Assembly (NCBI GenBank): GCA_958496175.1 | Contig: OY292279.1 | Coordinates: forward strand, 19,282,001 to 19,346,000 | Origin: Sisyra terminalis | Taxonomy: Eukaryota > Arthropoda > Insecta > Neuroptera > Sisyridae | Direction of reading: 5' to 3' | Length of the DNA: 64,000 nucleotides | Shown here: piece by piece, positions 46,931 to 56,978 of the stretch | How the letters are laid out: the number at the start of each line of letters is the position of its first letter | Numbering within the stretch: the first letter of the stretch is position 1 | Program-made: the position numbers and the translations under genes | Notes under the pieces: generated by a model | The model's database searches: none | Told to the model about the DNA's origin: nothing | The model's input: the letters and a program-made list of their open reading frames with translations, nothing else

Positions 46931-47052
46931 TTAGCGAATTTAGTGTCAATAAAATTTTGTAAGTTTAGGAATATCGAAAGTTTACTCGATATGAGATTCG
47001 AACCCTATACCTACTAGTTTTAGAGCGGTTAACTTAACCACTGGGCCACCAG
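46931..47052 (-). mobile_element. tRNA-derived SINE, copy 6
   Basis: Minus strand: GGTGGCCCAGTGGTTAAG head and GGGTTCGAATCTC, an intact B box. The middle is diverged and the tail is short. Confidence 0.75.
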
Positions 47053-47103
47053 GAACCTCATAATATTTTTTTTCAATTATTTCCATATGCCATATGTCAA
47101 TTA

Positions 47104-47222
47104 TTAGTGACTCTAGAGTTAATAAATATCCGTAGAAATATCAAAAATTTAGGCTGATATAAGATTTGAATCCAATACCTATCAGTTTTGAAGCAGTCAG
47201 CTTTGACCACTGGGCCATCTAA
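47104..47222 (-). mobile_element. tRNA-derived SINE, copy 7
   Basis: Minus strand: GATGGCCCAGTGGTCAAAG head, GGATTCAAATCTTA B-box region, then ACGGATATTTATTAACTC and TAGAGTCACT. It lies 50 bp from copy 6 in the same orientation. Confidence 0.75.
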
Positions 47223-49193
47223 GCCTTTGAATAGCCTTTTAATATATTTTGTTCTGCTATATTTTGGAAAAATATCATCATTAATAAGTTCGGATTGTGC
47301 AAAGACAAATTTCCAGAAAATTTTCAAGGCTATTTGATTTCAGAAAATTTTCATTAGTTGCAAAACCTTTTGCTGTATTTCACGAGGAAAGGATATTAAT
47401 ATCAAACAAAGATCACTATTTTTTGACTTCATCAGGCCGAAACTGAACATTAATTGGTCAAATTTTGCCCAATGAAGCGAGTAATAAAGAATGGCTGAAA
47501 TTTTTATAGAAATTGGGAAGTTTTTACAGTTCAAACAAATTTCTGGCAAGGTATCGACTTCATCAGGTAAAGCTTGAGAAATGTACCTTTCGTTTTCACC
47601 TGATGAAGTCAAAAACAAGAAGTTATTTTTTGATTTTAGTATCTTTTACTAATCAAATACTGCAATAAATTATTAATTAATAGTATTTTAGAACTTAATT
47701 AGCCGTGAAAGTTTCCTGAAAGTATGTTTAAATGCACCAAATTTTAGTGATCAAAAATTTAAACGTTTCAGTTTATAAACTTTTTACGGAGTTATTTGAT
47801 GTTAGTAATACAAGTAACGTTGTACTATGCTTTTATACCATTGTTTTTTAAGTATTGTCCTCATTCTTACAAAATTCAATAAATAAAGTGTTAAAAAAAG
47901 CTCCAAATTTATCTCTGTTTGTGCTTTTATTTTGATATGTTATTGAATTAAAAGTGCGTCAAAGACAAATTTTAAAGCCTCAAAAGCTCGTATAGTTACA
48001 TAAAAACAAGGGTCTTAGTTATCCTAGTGAAACAAATGATATGTACAATGCTTTTTTACATTATTTTTTTTGGTGATAAAGACTCTAGTTTCAGTGAGAG
48101 CTTTTCAAAGCTCCACCCTTCTATTGTAATCATCTAATACCATTAATTGTTTCTTGCAATTTGATTGAATTATCAAAAGCAGCTTTCCTAATTGAATTAT
48201 TCAGCGATGAACGAGTCTGTGTATCAAAACGAAAAGTTGAAGCGGAAATTAAAACGATGCGGGCTATAAATATTGATGATAATGAAGACGACGCATAAAT
48301 TTTCACTTTGGTTGAAAGACAAAGAGTGAGTTAAATATAAATCTTCCATCGCATAGATGAGGGATGTTGGGGGTGTCAGGGTACGTATAATGAGCACGAA
48401 CGCGTGAACGAAAAGAAACGCGGCCAAGGAAGAGGAAAAAGGAATTTTCATTAATTCCAGCCATAGATTGGGAATTTCAAGAGCTTTTCTCGTATTGTAT
48501 ATATGTGCGTGTTCCTGAGGATGGGATATCGTGTCATAAGGGATGACAATTCAGTTAATATTTACACTTTTATTCGACTCGGGGTGAGACTCTGTTTTCA
48601 GTGAAATAAACCGTTTCGTCTTATTATTCGATTATGTTTCCCTTTGTTTTTTTAGGAATTACGTATTGTTGACGTTGGAGGTTTAAATTTTTTCTATCCA
48701 TCCATTCTTCAATTACGGGTCTGTCAAGCTTTGTAATACATTGTAATGCTGTGAATCATTCATGGAAAATATTTCAAGATTTTGTGTAAATTTTGAAGAT
48801 ATTCACGCACAAATGGCAAGAGAATTATTTACGAATGAATCAATGTTCGGATAAGATCAATGAAACGTATCAATTGAAAAGTCTTTGATTTGATATAATT
48901 AAATTCTTTAATGAATAAGACGTAAGCTTTGATTTATCGAGAAAAGCTTTCAATTTTCATTAAACACAATGACAAAGAGGCCATATTTTATTGGGTTTTT
49001 CATTAATCAGTTGAAACTTTAAGTGAAAACTTGCGCATTAAGTATTTTTTAAAATTTAAAGAATGAGTTCTGGAGCAGATTCAGCTTACAGAATAAATAA
49101 TGAAAAGTAAATATAATTTCGTTTTAATTAGTTATACTGTTTAATATAATAAAGCGTGAATGGTTGTGTAAATAAATATATTTATAGAATATA
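47223..49193. other. Stretch without recognised genes
   Basis: GACTTCATCAGG recurs at 47425 and 47550 and inverted at 47592. A GC-richer patch at 48200-48680 has no recognisable exon. The minus open frame 47618-47340 resembles nothing known to me. Confidence 0.4.
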
Positions 49194-49201
49194 GAAAAAT
49201 G

Positions 49202-49628
49202 GGTATAAGCTTGGATCAGGAACGTCGAAATTTGAGAATTGTTTTTGAATGGCTTTGATATTATTCCTGTACGTATTGTTCACTTGAGTGCAATTTGTAC
49301 GTAAATTTTGACATGTCAGAAATAAAGTAGTGATTTTTATTTTCAAATATGTATTTATATAGTATTATGTAAAATTAAATTTTCTAAATAAAGTTTACTT
49401 TGGGCAAGTTCACTTCAGCACACCCACAATTTGGCAACGTTGCATTTTCGACTTTGTTTTAATTTAATTCGCGAATAAATCGGGCCATAATAAAAATAAC
49501 CGTCGCTTCTTCATTTCTGGCTTGTCAAAGTTTACGTACAAATTGCATTCAATTGAACAATACGTACCCATTCGAAAAAGTTCTCTTCAGTTCGGAATAT
49601 CTCGACGTTCCTGATCCAAGCTTATACC
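49202..49628. mobile_element. Complete 427-bp MITE with long TIRs and exact 8-bp target duplication
   Basis: The left end GGTATAAGCTTGGATCAGG continues AACGTCGA. The right end is its exact inverse for 27 bp, and looser pairing (TACGTATTGTTCA, CAATTTGTACGTAAA) extends the arms to about 120 bp. GAAAAATG flanks both ends (49194-49201 and 49629-49636). The centre contains GGCAACGTTGCATTTTCGAC, a block shared with the element at 62046. An 8-bp duplication fits hAT, Merlin or P types. The GGTATAAG terminus does not look like a typical hAT end. Confidence 0.93.
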
Positions 49629-49731
49629 GAAAAATGTGTAGATAAATTACTACATTTATTTAAAAATAAGTGACATATTACTGTTCTTTTTTATTAATAA
49701 TTAAATGCCAATATTTAACTTTTATGCTCTT

Positions 49732-49847
49732 AAGCAACTCTAGGGCTTATAAAAATCCGTAAACTGAGAAATACTGAAAAATTTCCCGATTTGTACTTAA
49801 AACCTATTAGTTTTGAAGTGATCACCTTGACCACTCGGCCACTAGTA
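49732..49847 (-). mobile_element. tRNA-derived SINE, copy 8
   Basis: Minus strand: AGTGGCCGAGTGGTCAAGG head, a degraded B box, ACGGATTTTTATAAGCCC body and AGAGTTGCTTAA. Confidence 0.8.
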
Positions 49848-50153
49848 GACAATTTTCCGTTTCCTAAGTCTTGTAAAAATCTTTAAGAAAAACCATAATA
49901 TTCTTCGGTTTTACCCCATAATAAGGAAATCATCTCCAATTCTCAAGTTCCAGAATTAAGGGAAAGCAAAAAATAATGCCTTTTGACGTCAACTCGATGA
50001 AGCAAAAACACCTAGTCTGTACCTTCCAGGATAACTCCATACCTTGCGCTACCGGTTGAGGACGGTTAAACAGTGCCTTAGAAGTAGAAGGCCTTTGAAG
50101 CAAAGAATGATATGATTTTATAAAGATATATAAAGCCAATAAAACAGTAAATT
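49848..50153. other. Stretch without recognised genes between two SINE copies
   Basis: The minus-strand open frame 50139-49930 has no recognised domain. Confidence 0.4.
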
Positions 50154-50280
50154 ACTGGTTGCCGAGTGGTTTAGGTGACCGTTTCAAAACCAGTAGGTAT
50201 TTCTCGTAACGGGAAATTCTTCGGTACTTCTCTGCTTACGGATTTTTATAAACCCTTGAGTCGCTAAAAACCTTCGAAGA
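50154..50280 (+). mobile_element. tRNA-derived SINE, copy 9
   Basis: CTGGTTGCCGAGTGGTTTAGG head, no clear B box, ACGGATTTTTATAAACCC body and TTGAGTCGCTAAAAACC. It is opposite in orientation to copy 8, 300 bp away. Confidence 0.75.
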
Positions 50281-53200
50281 TAGGGAGCTCTATTGTCTTG
50301 GGAGTAAAAAATTGGCCCCAAAAGCGAAAGATCTCCGCAAGAGTCAACAACTTAAGGATGCAGAAGACAACGGGAAACAATTGAAAGGTGACTAGAGTCA
50401 ACTTGGCCATAAATCTGTCAAATATATAACGAATACCATCAGACCCCCACTTCTTTTTCTCTTTTTAAAATCAACGCTCCCTCGAGACCGTCGTTACAAC
50501 TACTCCGTATGCCAACTTAGCGAGAAAAAAATATAATTTGTACAAATATGTTATAAAAAGGGTACGAGAACTGAAGATATTGAGGGGATTTAACAAATTA
50601 AATTTAACATAGGGCTAATGGAACACGTTCACTATAGTCGTACTCTAGTCATCATCTCAGTGGAAATCTTTGCACTTAAAGCTCTTAGGCGCATCCCTTG
50701 TATAATAACCATGATGTGATCATTACCAATCATCAAAGTTGAAGAGTTAAGAAGAAGAATCAAGTTATTCAAAATTAAAAATTCCATTTTTATTATTGAC
50801 TTACAATTATAAATTTTAGGCCATAAAATTCCAGATTTACTGACAAATTTAAGTGTGTGTTTCGGGTAACCACTGTTTACAAAGTTAAAAAAATCAAAGT
50901 TCTTTTTTAGTTTTGATAAAACCAATTATTTACAATGGAAATAATGCTTTTGAACAGTGTAACGACAAAAAAGATCACAGATATTTTCATATAACGTAAA
51001 CCTCTTTAGCTATTCAAATTCCAACGCTTTTTTAGTAAATAAACTCTTTTGGCCACAAAAGTTTAAACTTTAAATATTTATTCTGCCAGCTACTGATTTT
51101 TTTGGTTCATAATTTTGTTCATATAATAATGGCGGCTAATTCAAAACTTGCGTAAATTATGGACTATTCTTTACTTGCATTATAGTGGGGTACTTTTTGA
51201 AAATAAAATAACATCAAAGATTTTTCGTAAGAATCAATGGTTGAATGCATTTTTAATATGAATATCCTGCTTTTTGAAAAAATAACCAGTTCATTTTAAT
51301 AAGAAGGTACCAACATACCAAGTTTTATAAAAATTTGAACAGTAATTCGAAAAACCGAGAAAATTACCTTAAGTCCAATTTTCACTTTGTGAATGTGGTA
51401 CTGTAGTACAAAATTCACTGGTAACTTATTGACCAGATTACGAAAAATGTAAAGCCATTTTAAGACATTTGAAGCTTTACTTTATTTTTATTAAGCTTTT
51501 CATATAGAAGAAAATATATAAAGGTTTTGGATTGGCATTTTTTGTATCGTTTCATAGTTAATTTTTGTTTCACTTTGGCAAATAAATTGTGTGTTCTAAG
51601 TTTGTAACATATGTGTTTCTTAATTGCTCGCTTTTTCTTCTTTGTGTTAACTTCAATTATATATTATCCTTAATTGGGAGAGCTTTTGTACTTTTCAACT
51701 TTATCACGTGCAACATTTAAACCAGCAATAAAGTTTCTTTGCCAAAGTTCTTGCTAATATAGTAAATGTTTTCTTAACATTGCATTGGCGGGGAAAAAAA
51801 AAGAAAAAAAAAATTTGTTTGAACTTTTTGGTGAATTCCTTTATGTTAATTGGTATTTTTTTCAATTTTTTTATAAAAGAGTAAGTGTTTCAACTAATAC
51901 GCTGTTTGAGTTTTCGTAATATAAGTAAATAAATATTTTTTCGAGGTTATTATAAATTATTTCAAAATGTCTTTAGATTTACAAGGAAAATTATTTTCTC
52001 GATACATTGATACATCTAAAAACCATTTTATTTAGCTTATAATTTTAAATGGAAAGGTTAATTGATACAATAAGTTCTTGACTTTGATGTTTCGGTATTA
52101 TAGTAATTAATAATGAGTGTTTTGATATCAAATACTGACATTGTGATATCATTTAAGACCACAATCGCAAAAAATAAATTTCAAAATGGTATTTTTTTTC
52201 AACCTCTACTAATCTTCACCGAAATTTATTTGATTATTGTTAATCAGAGAGATATTATAACCATAAAATTAAGGATGTTAAAGTTCAAACTTGAATGGAC
52301 TCAAATCATCTTCTGCTTTAATATCACCAAGAAATATATGAATTTATTGGATCATTGTTTTTGAAAAATGGCTGTAACTGTCAATGACATTAAATATTTA
52401 AAGAAACCTCAAATTTAAAATTGGCTTAAATCAATGATAACATGGTAGTGGTTCTTGGCCATATGGTTCTAATAAGACTGTGCAACATGCCACTAGTCCA
52501 CAAAATAATTGAATTATTACAACTTAAATTAAATGGTTGGATTATTTTTTAACAAAGGAAAACTACTTGTCTTCAAAACTAGAAAATTAGACGACCCTAT
52601 CAGGGGAGTCAATTCAAATTAAAAAAAAAAAGACAAACCATGTTGAAATGCAGTTATTTGCGTTTGGTTTTCGAAAAATTTAAAAAAAACGTTACCTTTT
52701 TTTTTCTATACAAACCAGTTTTTACGTTTGTTCAACCCAAAAATGCATAGTTTTGAGGTGACTGGGTACCTACATACATAAACTTGATACTTCGCTAGAA
52801 AATGCGCAGAAAGAGTTATACCTTTGTTGTTAGAAAGTTTGTTGAGGAGCTGATTATGAATATTAAGGTGAAAAAAAGAAATAATTCCTTCTTAAGGGTA
52901 ATTAGGATCACTGATTACAAATATAAGGTCCATGAAGTTCTCTGGCCTACCTGGAATTAGGCGTGGATGCCATATTCTGGTGCTTTTTTCCAAGTTTTGA
53001 ACAAAATTAGTATGAAAAGAAAACACAGAAATGCGCACTCATTTGCTAAAGTTCCTGGACTTCCTGATGCAAAGAGGAACTTAATGTACCCAATATTTTT
53101 GATCAAGGACCTTAAAAATGTCTTAGTAACATAATTTAGCTTATTTTGCGTATTTTCCAGTGGAAAATTATGCACTCAAAATATTCTGCATTTTTGGGCT

Positions 53201-53689
53201 GTGTAAAGGCAACATCTTACATTTGTTTGCAATAAAAAGTAGTCAAGTTTTTTTAAAATGCGTGTAGGTATCAAAAGGTAAGTATCGCTTCTTAATCTAA
53301 CTTGTCCTTTTTTAATTAGGATTTCGAAAAAAAGTATAGATATTCCCTTCAAGAAAAGGATGATCCTTTTAGTAATTGCTAGTAACTGGTATCATTACAC
53401 CTTATTGCAAAGGTGTAACAATACTTATTTTATAACAATGAATAAAAAATTTTCACCCAAAAAATAGCGTTTTTCTTCTCAAGGCAGGGAAGTTTATTTG
53501 TAAAAAGCAGGGTCCTGATAAGACCATTTTATTTTAATTTTCTTAATGTAGAAAAATAAATTCCCAATTACCAGGGGTTATAGATTTTTTTTTAGTTTTA
53601 AAATCAGATTTAAAGATCTATCATTATAATACTAGACAGACTATATCGGTAAAGAGAGAAAAAAATTAAATTACCAATTTTTACCGTTT
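50281..53689. other. 3.4-kb stretch without recognised genes
   Basis: The 50285-50540 part is GC-richer but has no clear frame. The remainder is AT-rich with homopolymer tracts, and no repeat pairs were recognised. It lies downstream of the receptor gene. Confidence 0.45.
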
Positions 53690-53745
53690 GTCATTTGTGT
53701 CACTGTTGAGCTGTGAATATTTCACAGGAAATTACTAGTCCGTAT
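53690..53745 (-). repeat. Fragment of the GTGAAATATTCACAGC repeat
   Basis: GTCATTTGTGTCACTG and GCTGTGAATATTTCACAGG match the inverted form of 12470-12600 and the copy at 41450-41545. Confidence 0.5.
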
Positions 53746-53795
53746 AAGTTTGAATAAGAAAAATAGTTAATTTTTCAATTATAACCGAGCCTCTT

Positions 53796-53801
53796 TTTAT
53801 T
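53796..53801 (-). promoter_or_regulatory. Candidate polyadenylation signal AATAAA for the GPCR gene
   Basis: TTTATT on the plus strand reads AATAAA on the minus strand, about 225 nt past the stop codon at 54025. The hexamer is common by chance in DNA this AT-rich, so distance and orientation are the only support. Confidence 0.3.
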
Positions 53802-54024
53802 TGAATCGAATCAATAAATTTTCAGTGAATAACAATTCATTTTCTCCAACTTGTTTGAATTCACCAATTTATGGCATTTTAAGGATAGAAGGAACAATTA
53901 GAGGACGTTTTGTACAATGGACCATTTAAATTGAAAGTGCTTTGAACATTTCATTCTACTCAAAGGCCAAAAAAGGATGAAGAAATCAAGTTTTGTTTGA
54001 AACCGAAACTAACCACGGAGGGTT

Positions 54025-54183
54025 TTAAACGGCATCCGGTTGCGGATCCCATGTCAACAATTGCAGACTCGTCGATTTTGATATTTCCGTACCACGAGTG
54101 CCCGTTATGTTCCCGTAGGACGACAAATAGCCGTTCCGCTTTCGCTTCTGCGACTTAATCGACTTGGAGTAAATTTTCAAAAC
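54025..54183 (-). CDS. Last coding exon of the same class B GPCR (cytoplasmic tail and stop)
   Basis: The acceptor reads ...TTGTTCGCAG directly before GTTTTG. It continues the previous exon in phase 0 across a 123-nt intron (54184-54306). The exon codes 52 residues and ends in TAA at 54025-54027. It begins VLKIYSKSIKSQKRKRNGY, a lysine/arginine-rich juxtamembrane segment expected at the cytoplasmic end of helix 7. A Ser/Thr-rich tail follows (NITGTRGTE, SKSTS) and ends PQPDAV. The last residues, acidic-x-hydrophobic, fit a class III PDZ-ligand pattern, but that is only an inference. GC content and codon use are clearly higher than in the flanks, which supports real coding sequence. The joined C-terminal part is 99 residues long. 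Confidence 0.66.
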   Translation of the reverse strand, partial: VLKIYSKSIKSQKRKRNGYLSSYGNITGTRGTEISKSTSLQLLTWDPQPDAV

Positions 54184-54306
54184 CTGCGAACAAAATGAAA
54201 CCAAAACTAAATTAATTAAATCATTCCATCAACAACCAGTGCTAATAATATGAACGAATGTGGTTGAGTCGGGATTATAAAATAGTTCGTGGAAATTCCC
54301 GCTTAC
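54184..54306 (-). other. Short intron of the GPCR gene
   Basis: This is a 123-nt interval between GTAAGC and TTCGCAG on the minus strand, and it is AT-rich. Removing it keeps the reading frame open from the receptor helix into the basic tail. Confidence 0.65.
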
Positions 54307-54447
54307 CTGACAATTACAGGTGACGAGGAGGGCGACGAAAATTCCTTGCATTCCTTGGCCGACATTGAATGCAATCCACAAAGCGTCCGACTTGATGAAC
54401 TTAGTTAACGCTCCCAGAACAATAACGGCCGCTAATATAAACGTTAT
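54307..54447 (-). CDS. Penultimate coding exon of a class B (adhesion/Methuselah-like) GPCR
   Basis: This is an internal exon of 141 nt, in phase 0 at both ends, coding 47 residues. The acceptor is a pyrimidine-containing tract ending in CAG just upstream of 54447, and the donor is CAG followed by GTAAGC below 54307. The peptide starts ITFILAAVIVLGAL (hydrophobic, the end of one membrane helix), continues with a polar turn TKFIKSDALW, and ends in a second helix containing NVGQGMQGIFVALLV. The pattern of a loop W, then N, then QG..GIF..., then C, is typical of the sixth/seventh helices of secretin-superfamily adhesion and Methuselah-like receptors. The protein would sit in the plasma membrane and signal through G proteins. 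Family membership is inferred from this short segment. Which receptor it is cannot be told, because the extracellular part lies outside what I can recognise. Confidence 0.68.
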
Positions 54448-56027
54448 CTGCAACGAATGAGAAAATATAGTTTTAGCGAAACGAAAATGAAAAGAAAAAC
54501 ATTTTCACGCGAACATTCATCACAAATATTTTCCCGTAAGCTTAAGCTTCGAATAATTTTCGCATTTTTGTTTCGTCACTTGGGTGGTTTTAATGGAGTT
54601 TGTTACGGAATAAAATCATCGTTTTCAGGAAAGCTTTTCTAGCTTTTCTGTATGATGAAAATTGCCTCAGTCGCATTATGGAAAATCAATGACATCTCAT
54701 AATGTTTATTTATAGAAAAAATAAATCCGAAACCCTAATCAGTGAAAACAGTCTTCTCTAATGCTAAACGTTTTATTTAATAGGACAACTTTCTTTTTGT
54801 GTATTTTTTTCAAAAATTAGTATCCTAGTAGCTATATTTCCATGATTATATTGTTGTTACGGGAATTTTGGAAAAAAAATTAAATCTGATCTTTGAGAGT
54901 GATACGTGATCTATTAGAATTGCCTTCTAATGAAAATTGTTAAATGTATCATTGGACACAACTAACCCACGAGTGTTGAACCTAATGACACATTGCAGTT
55001 ATTGCAACTACAATTTGAAATTCATCGATTTAAATTCTCAATTACTGACAAACGCAATTAGAAGATGAAGTAGTAAGCTTATTTTCCGGGTCATGAAAAT
55101 TCAAGTAGAAGTAACCCATATCGAAACCATTTAATGCTATTGAAAATCGTGGCTCCTATAAGATAATGAGAGTGGTTTTCAATCAAAAGCTTTGAGAGAC
55201 CCTTAGCTCGTTATCGACCGATTGGTTCAGCTTTATTTGTTGTCCGCAGAAGGACACTTGACAATTTGTCACTTTAAACATAGAATTATATTTGAACGTT
55301 TCGAAATTGCAATTAATTTGATTTGAAATCGAATGAAAATTCAAGTTTGGTTTATTTTATACACAATATAGGCTAAGATATAACACTATAGTTTGCATAT
55401 ATAAAATAACTAATAATTTCATATTTAAAAGGTAATATGTGAATATGTAAATGTAATTTCGCTTTAATTGAAATTTGGGAAAGGGGGTAGGTATATGTGA
55501 GTAATTTTACAGAATTTGAATTACAAAAGCTGATTTATTAACCTTAATACATAGATTATATTACTTTTTGCCTACATCATTAAAGTAATAAACAATATCA
55601 GTTTTAATTGAAGTCATATATTTAAATTAAAAATATTATAATTAAATTCATAATTTTTCCATTTCACTTGTTATCTAAAAGTATGTAGCTTTAAACGCAG
55701 CTTTAATGAACCTTTTTATTTGATAATTTAAACGATTTTTCAATTAAGTTCCATAATTTAATTAAATATAACCCTCGTAGAAGATTTTTACGTCGAAAAA
55801 TTTGGCATTTGGAACACTGAACATTTCTTATAGATCGACTCAATAGTTTTTGGCCTACATCAATCCGGTAAACGGCCGGACTTTTTAGCAAACAATACCA
55901 AAATACTTCATTTTGATATTGCCTCGTCACGTTCTAGTCTTATTTGGATCACAGAGATGTAATATAGAGTATTCACTATTCATGTTGTATATTACCAATG
56001 CTTTCTTCATGGCTTATCGAATCATAT
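54448..56027. other. Presumed intron of the GPCR gene
   Basis: I see no further exon with receptor-like residues on the minus strand. Composition is mixed to AT-rich, and no repeats were recognised. Confidence 0.4.
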
Positions 56028-56118
56028 TGTAACAGAAAAGGACAAAGTCTGTCTTTCTCTTTGTGCCATGCCGGCACGCGATTGGCTAAGTGACTTCTAT
56101 CTCTCTCCCACCAATGCG

Positions 56119-56217
56119 AATGTACATATAGATTGTTCTGGAAACATCTATAGAATGTACATATAGATTGCTCTGGAAACATCTATAGCATGTGCATATA
56201 GATTGTTCTGGAACAAT
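56119..56217 (+). repeat. 35-bp tandem repeat in the LTR U3 region
   Basis: Units are at 56119-56153 and 56154-56188, with a diverged, shortened third at 56189-56217. Each contains ATATAGATTGTTCTGGAA or the variant GCTCTGGAA. Confidence 0.9.
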
Positions 56218-56238
56218 GGAGTACATTCTAGAATGTTG
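56134..56238. promoter_or_regulatory. Four TTC-NN-GAA palindromes (heat-shock-element-like)
   Basis: Three TTCTGGAA or CTCTGGAA cores occur, one per 35-bp unit, and a fourth, TTCTAGAA, lies within the perfect palindrome ACATTCTAGAATGT (about 56223-56236). Alternating NTTCN/NGAAN units are the known binding pattern of heat shock factor. They end 10-15 bp upstream of the TATA box. Function is inferred. Confidence 0.55.
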
Positions 56239-56247
56239 GGTTGCGAG

Positions 56248-56255
56248 TATATAAG
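56248..56255 (+). promoter_or_regulatory. TATA box of the LTR promoter
   Basis: TATATAAG stands in a locally GC-richer context, about 30 bp upstream of a CAGTT initiator-like site. Confidence 0.7.
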
Positions 56256-56348
56256 TTGCTCAGCTCAAGCCCAGGGACAGTTCTGTATAGATATTCACAA
56301 GAAATTCTCAGAAATTCTCAATACAGTTTTGAGACGTCACGTTACAAT

Positions 56349-56366
56349 TGGTGTCAGAAGTGGGAT
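56349..56366 (+). other. Primer-binding site complementary to tRNA-Leu
   Basis: The 18-nt TGGTGTCAGAAGTGGGAT, two bases past the LTR, is complementary to the 3' end (with CCA) expected of a tRNA-Leu. The match to tRNA-Leu is from memory of tRNA acceptor sequences. Confidence 0.75.
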
Positions 56367-56403
56367 TTCTAATTGAAAATAAGTACATTGTTGGAAAATT
56401 CGT

Positions 56404-56550
56404 ATGCTCAAAACCAAGAATCAGGGCAAAATGGAAGAATTGGTAAAAATGACGGCCGAGATGAAGGCCCAGATGAAGATCCAATCTTTTTCAACGTGTA
56501 TAGATCATGCGTATAACATTAGGCGTACGGAGTACGTTCACTCTAGACTA
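56404..56550 (+). pseudogene. Start of gag of the Ty3-type element, truncated
   Basis: An ATG at 56404 opens a frame rich in K, E, M and Q (about 27 coherent residues with a MEEL...MTAEM...Q coiled-coil-like pattern). It sits at the expected distance (about 38 nt) past the primer-binding site. After about 56485 the frame runs into unrelated sequence and stops at TAG near 56550. This is where the element is broken off. No capsid or nucleocapsid motifs are present. Confidence 0.6.
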
Positions 56551-56929
56551 TAGCTCAGTGGTACTGATGCGTACTGTGACGTCACAGAAGACTCGTAAGT
56601 ATACTTATGGTTTTCAAACTCTTATTTGCTCAATGGAATTAAAACTTTTTTTCTACCCAAAAATCAAGTTTTTCATAGCTAAAATTTGGTTTTTTCTCAC
56701 AACTGCAATGTCCTTTATCGATTAAAAAAAAGGAGCAAATGGTTTATAATCTATAGCAAAGTTTTTTTATCCCTTCAAGTAAGCTACACCTCTTTAAATA
56801 TGAAAAATAAGTATCCGCATCCCATTGAATAATGTGTTTGTTTTTTAGTTTAGATAAATACATTTTTAGCGAAATTAATAAGCAGAAATTTCATTATTTA
56901 TAATGTTAGGGACTTCTTCCATACCTCCA

Positions 56930-56978
56930 TAAATACCTTTCCCCCAGGGATGTGGGCATCCCAGATTAAGAAACACTG
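56930..56978 (-). mobile_element. hAT-like terminal fragment
   Basis: On the minus strand it begins CAGTGTTTCTTAATCTGGG, followed by ATGCCCACA, which resembles the hAT-type end at 16227. No partner end or target duplication found. Confidence 0.55.

Larger units (their letters stand above)
56028..56346 (+). mobile_element. 5' LTR (319 bp) of a Ty3-type retrotransposon fragment
   Basis: The LTR starts TGTAAC and ends GTTACA, a 6-bp inverted terminus with the standard TG...CA. It is followed by AT and then the primer-binding site. Inside are a 35-bp tandem repeat, heat-shock-element-like palindromes, a TATA box (56248-56255) and a likely start near 56279 (ACAGTT). Only this LTR, the leader and the start of gag are present. 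No second LTR or pol was found. Confidence 0.85.

Noticed and set aside
56507..56725. 72-codon frame after the LTR as part of gag
   Set aside because: It is in sequence that no longer resembles gag. The coherent gag reading ends near 56485 in another frame.
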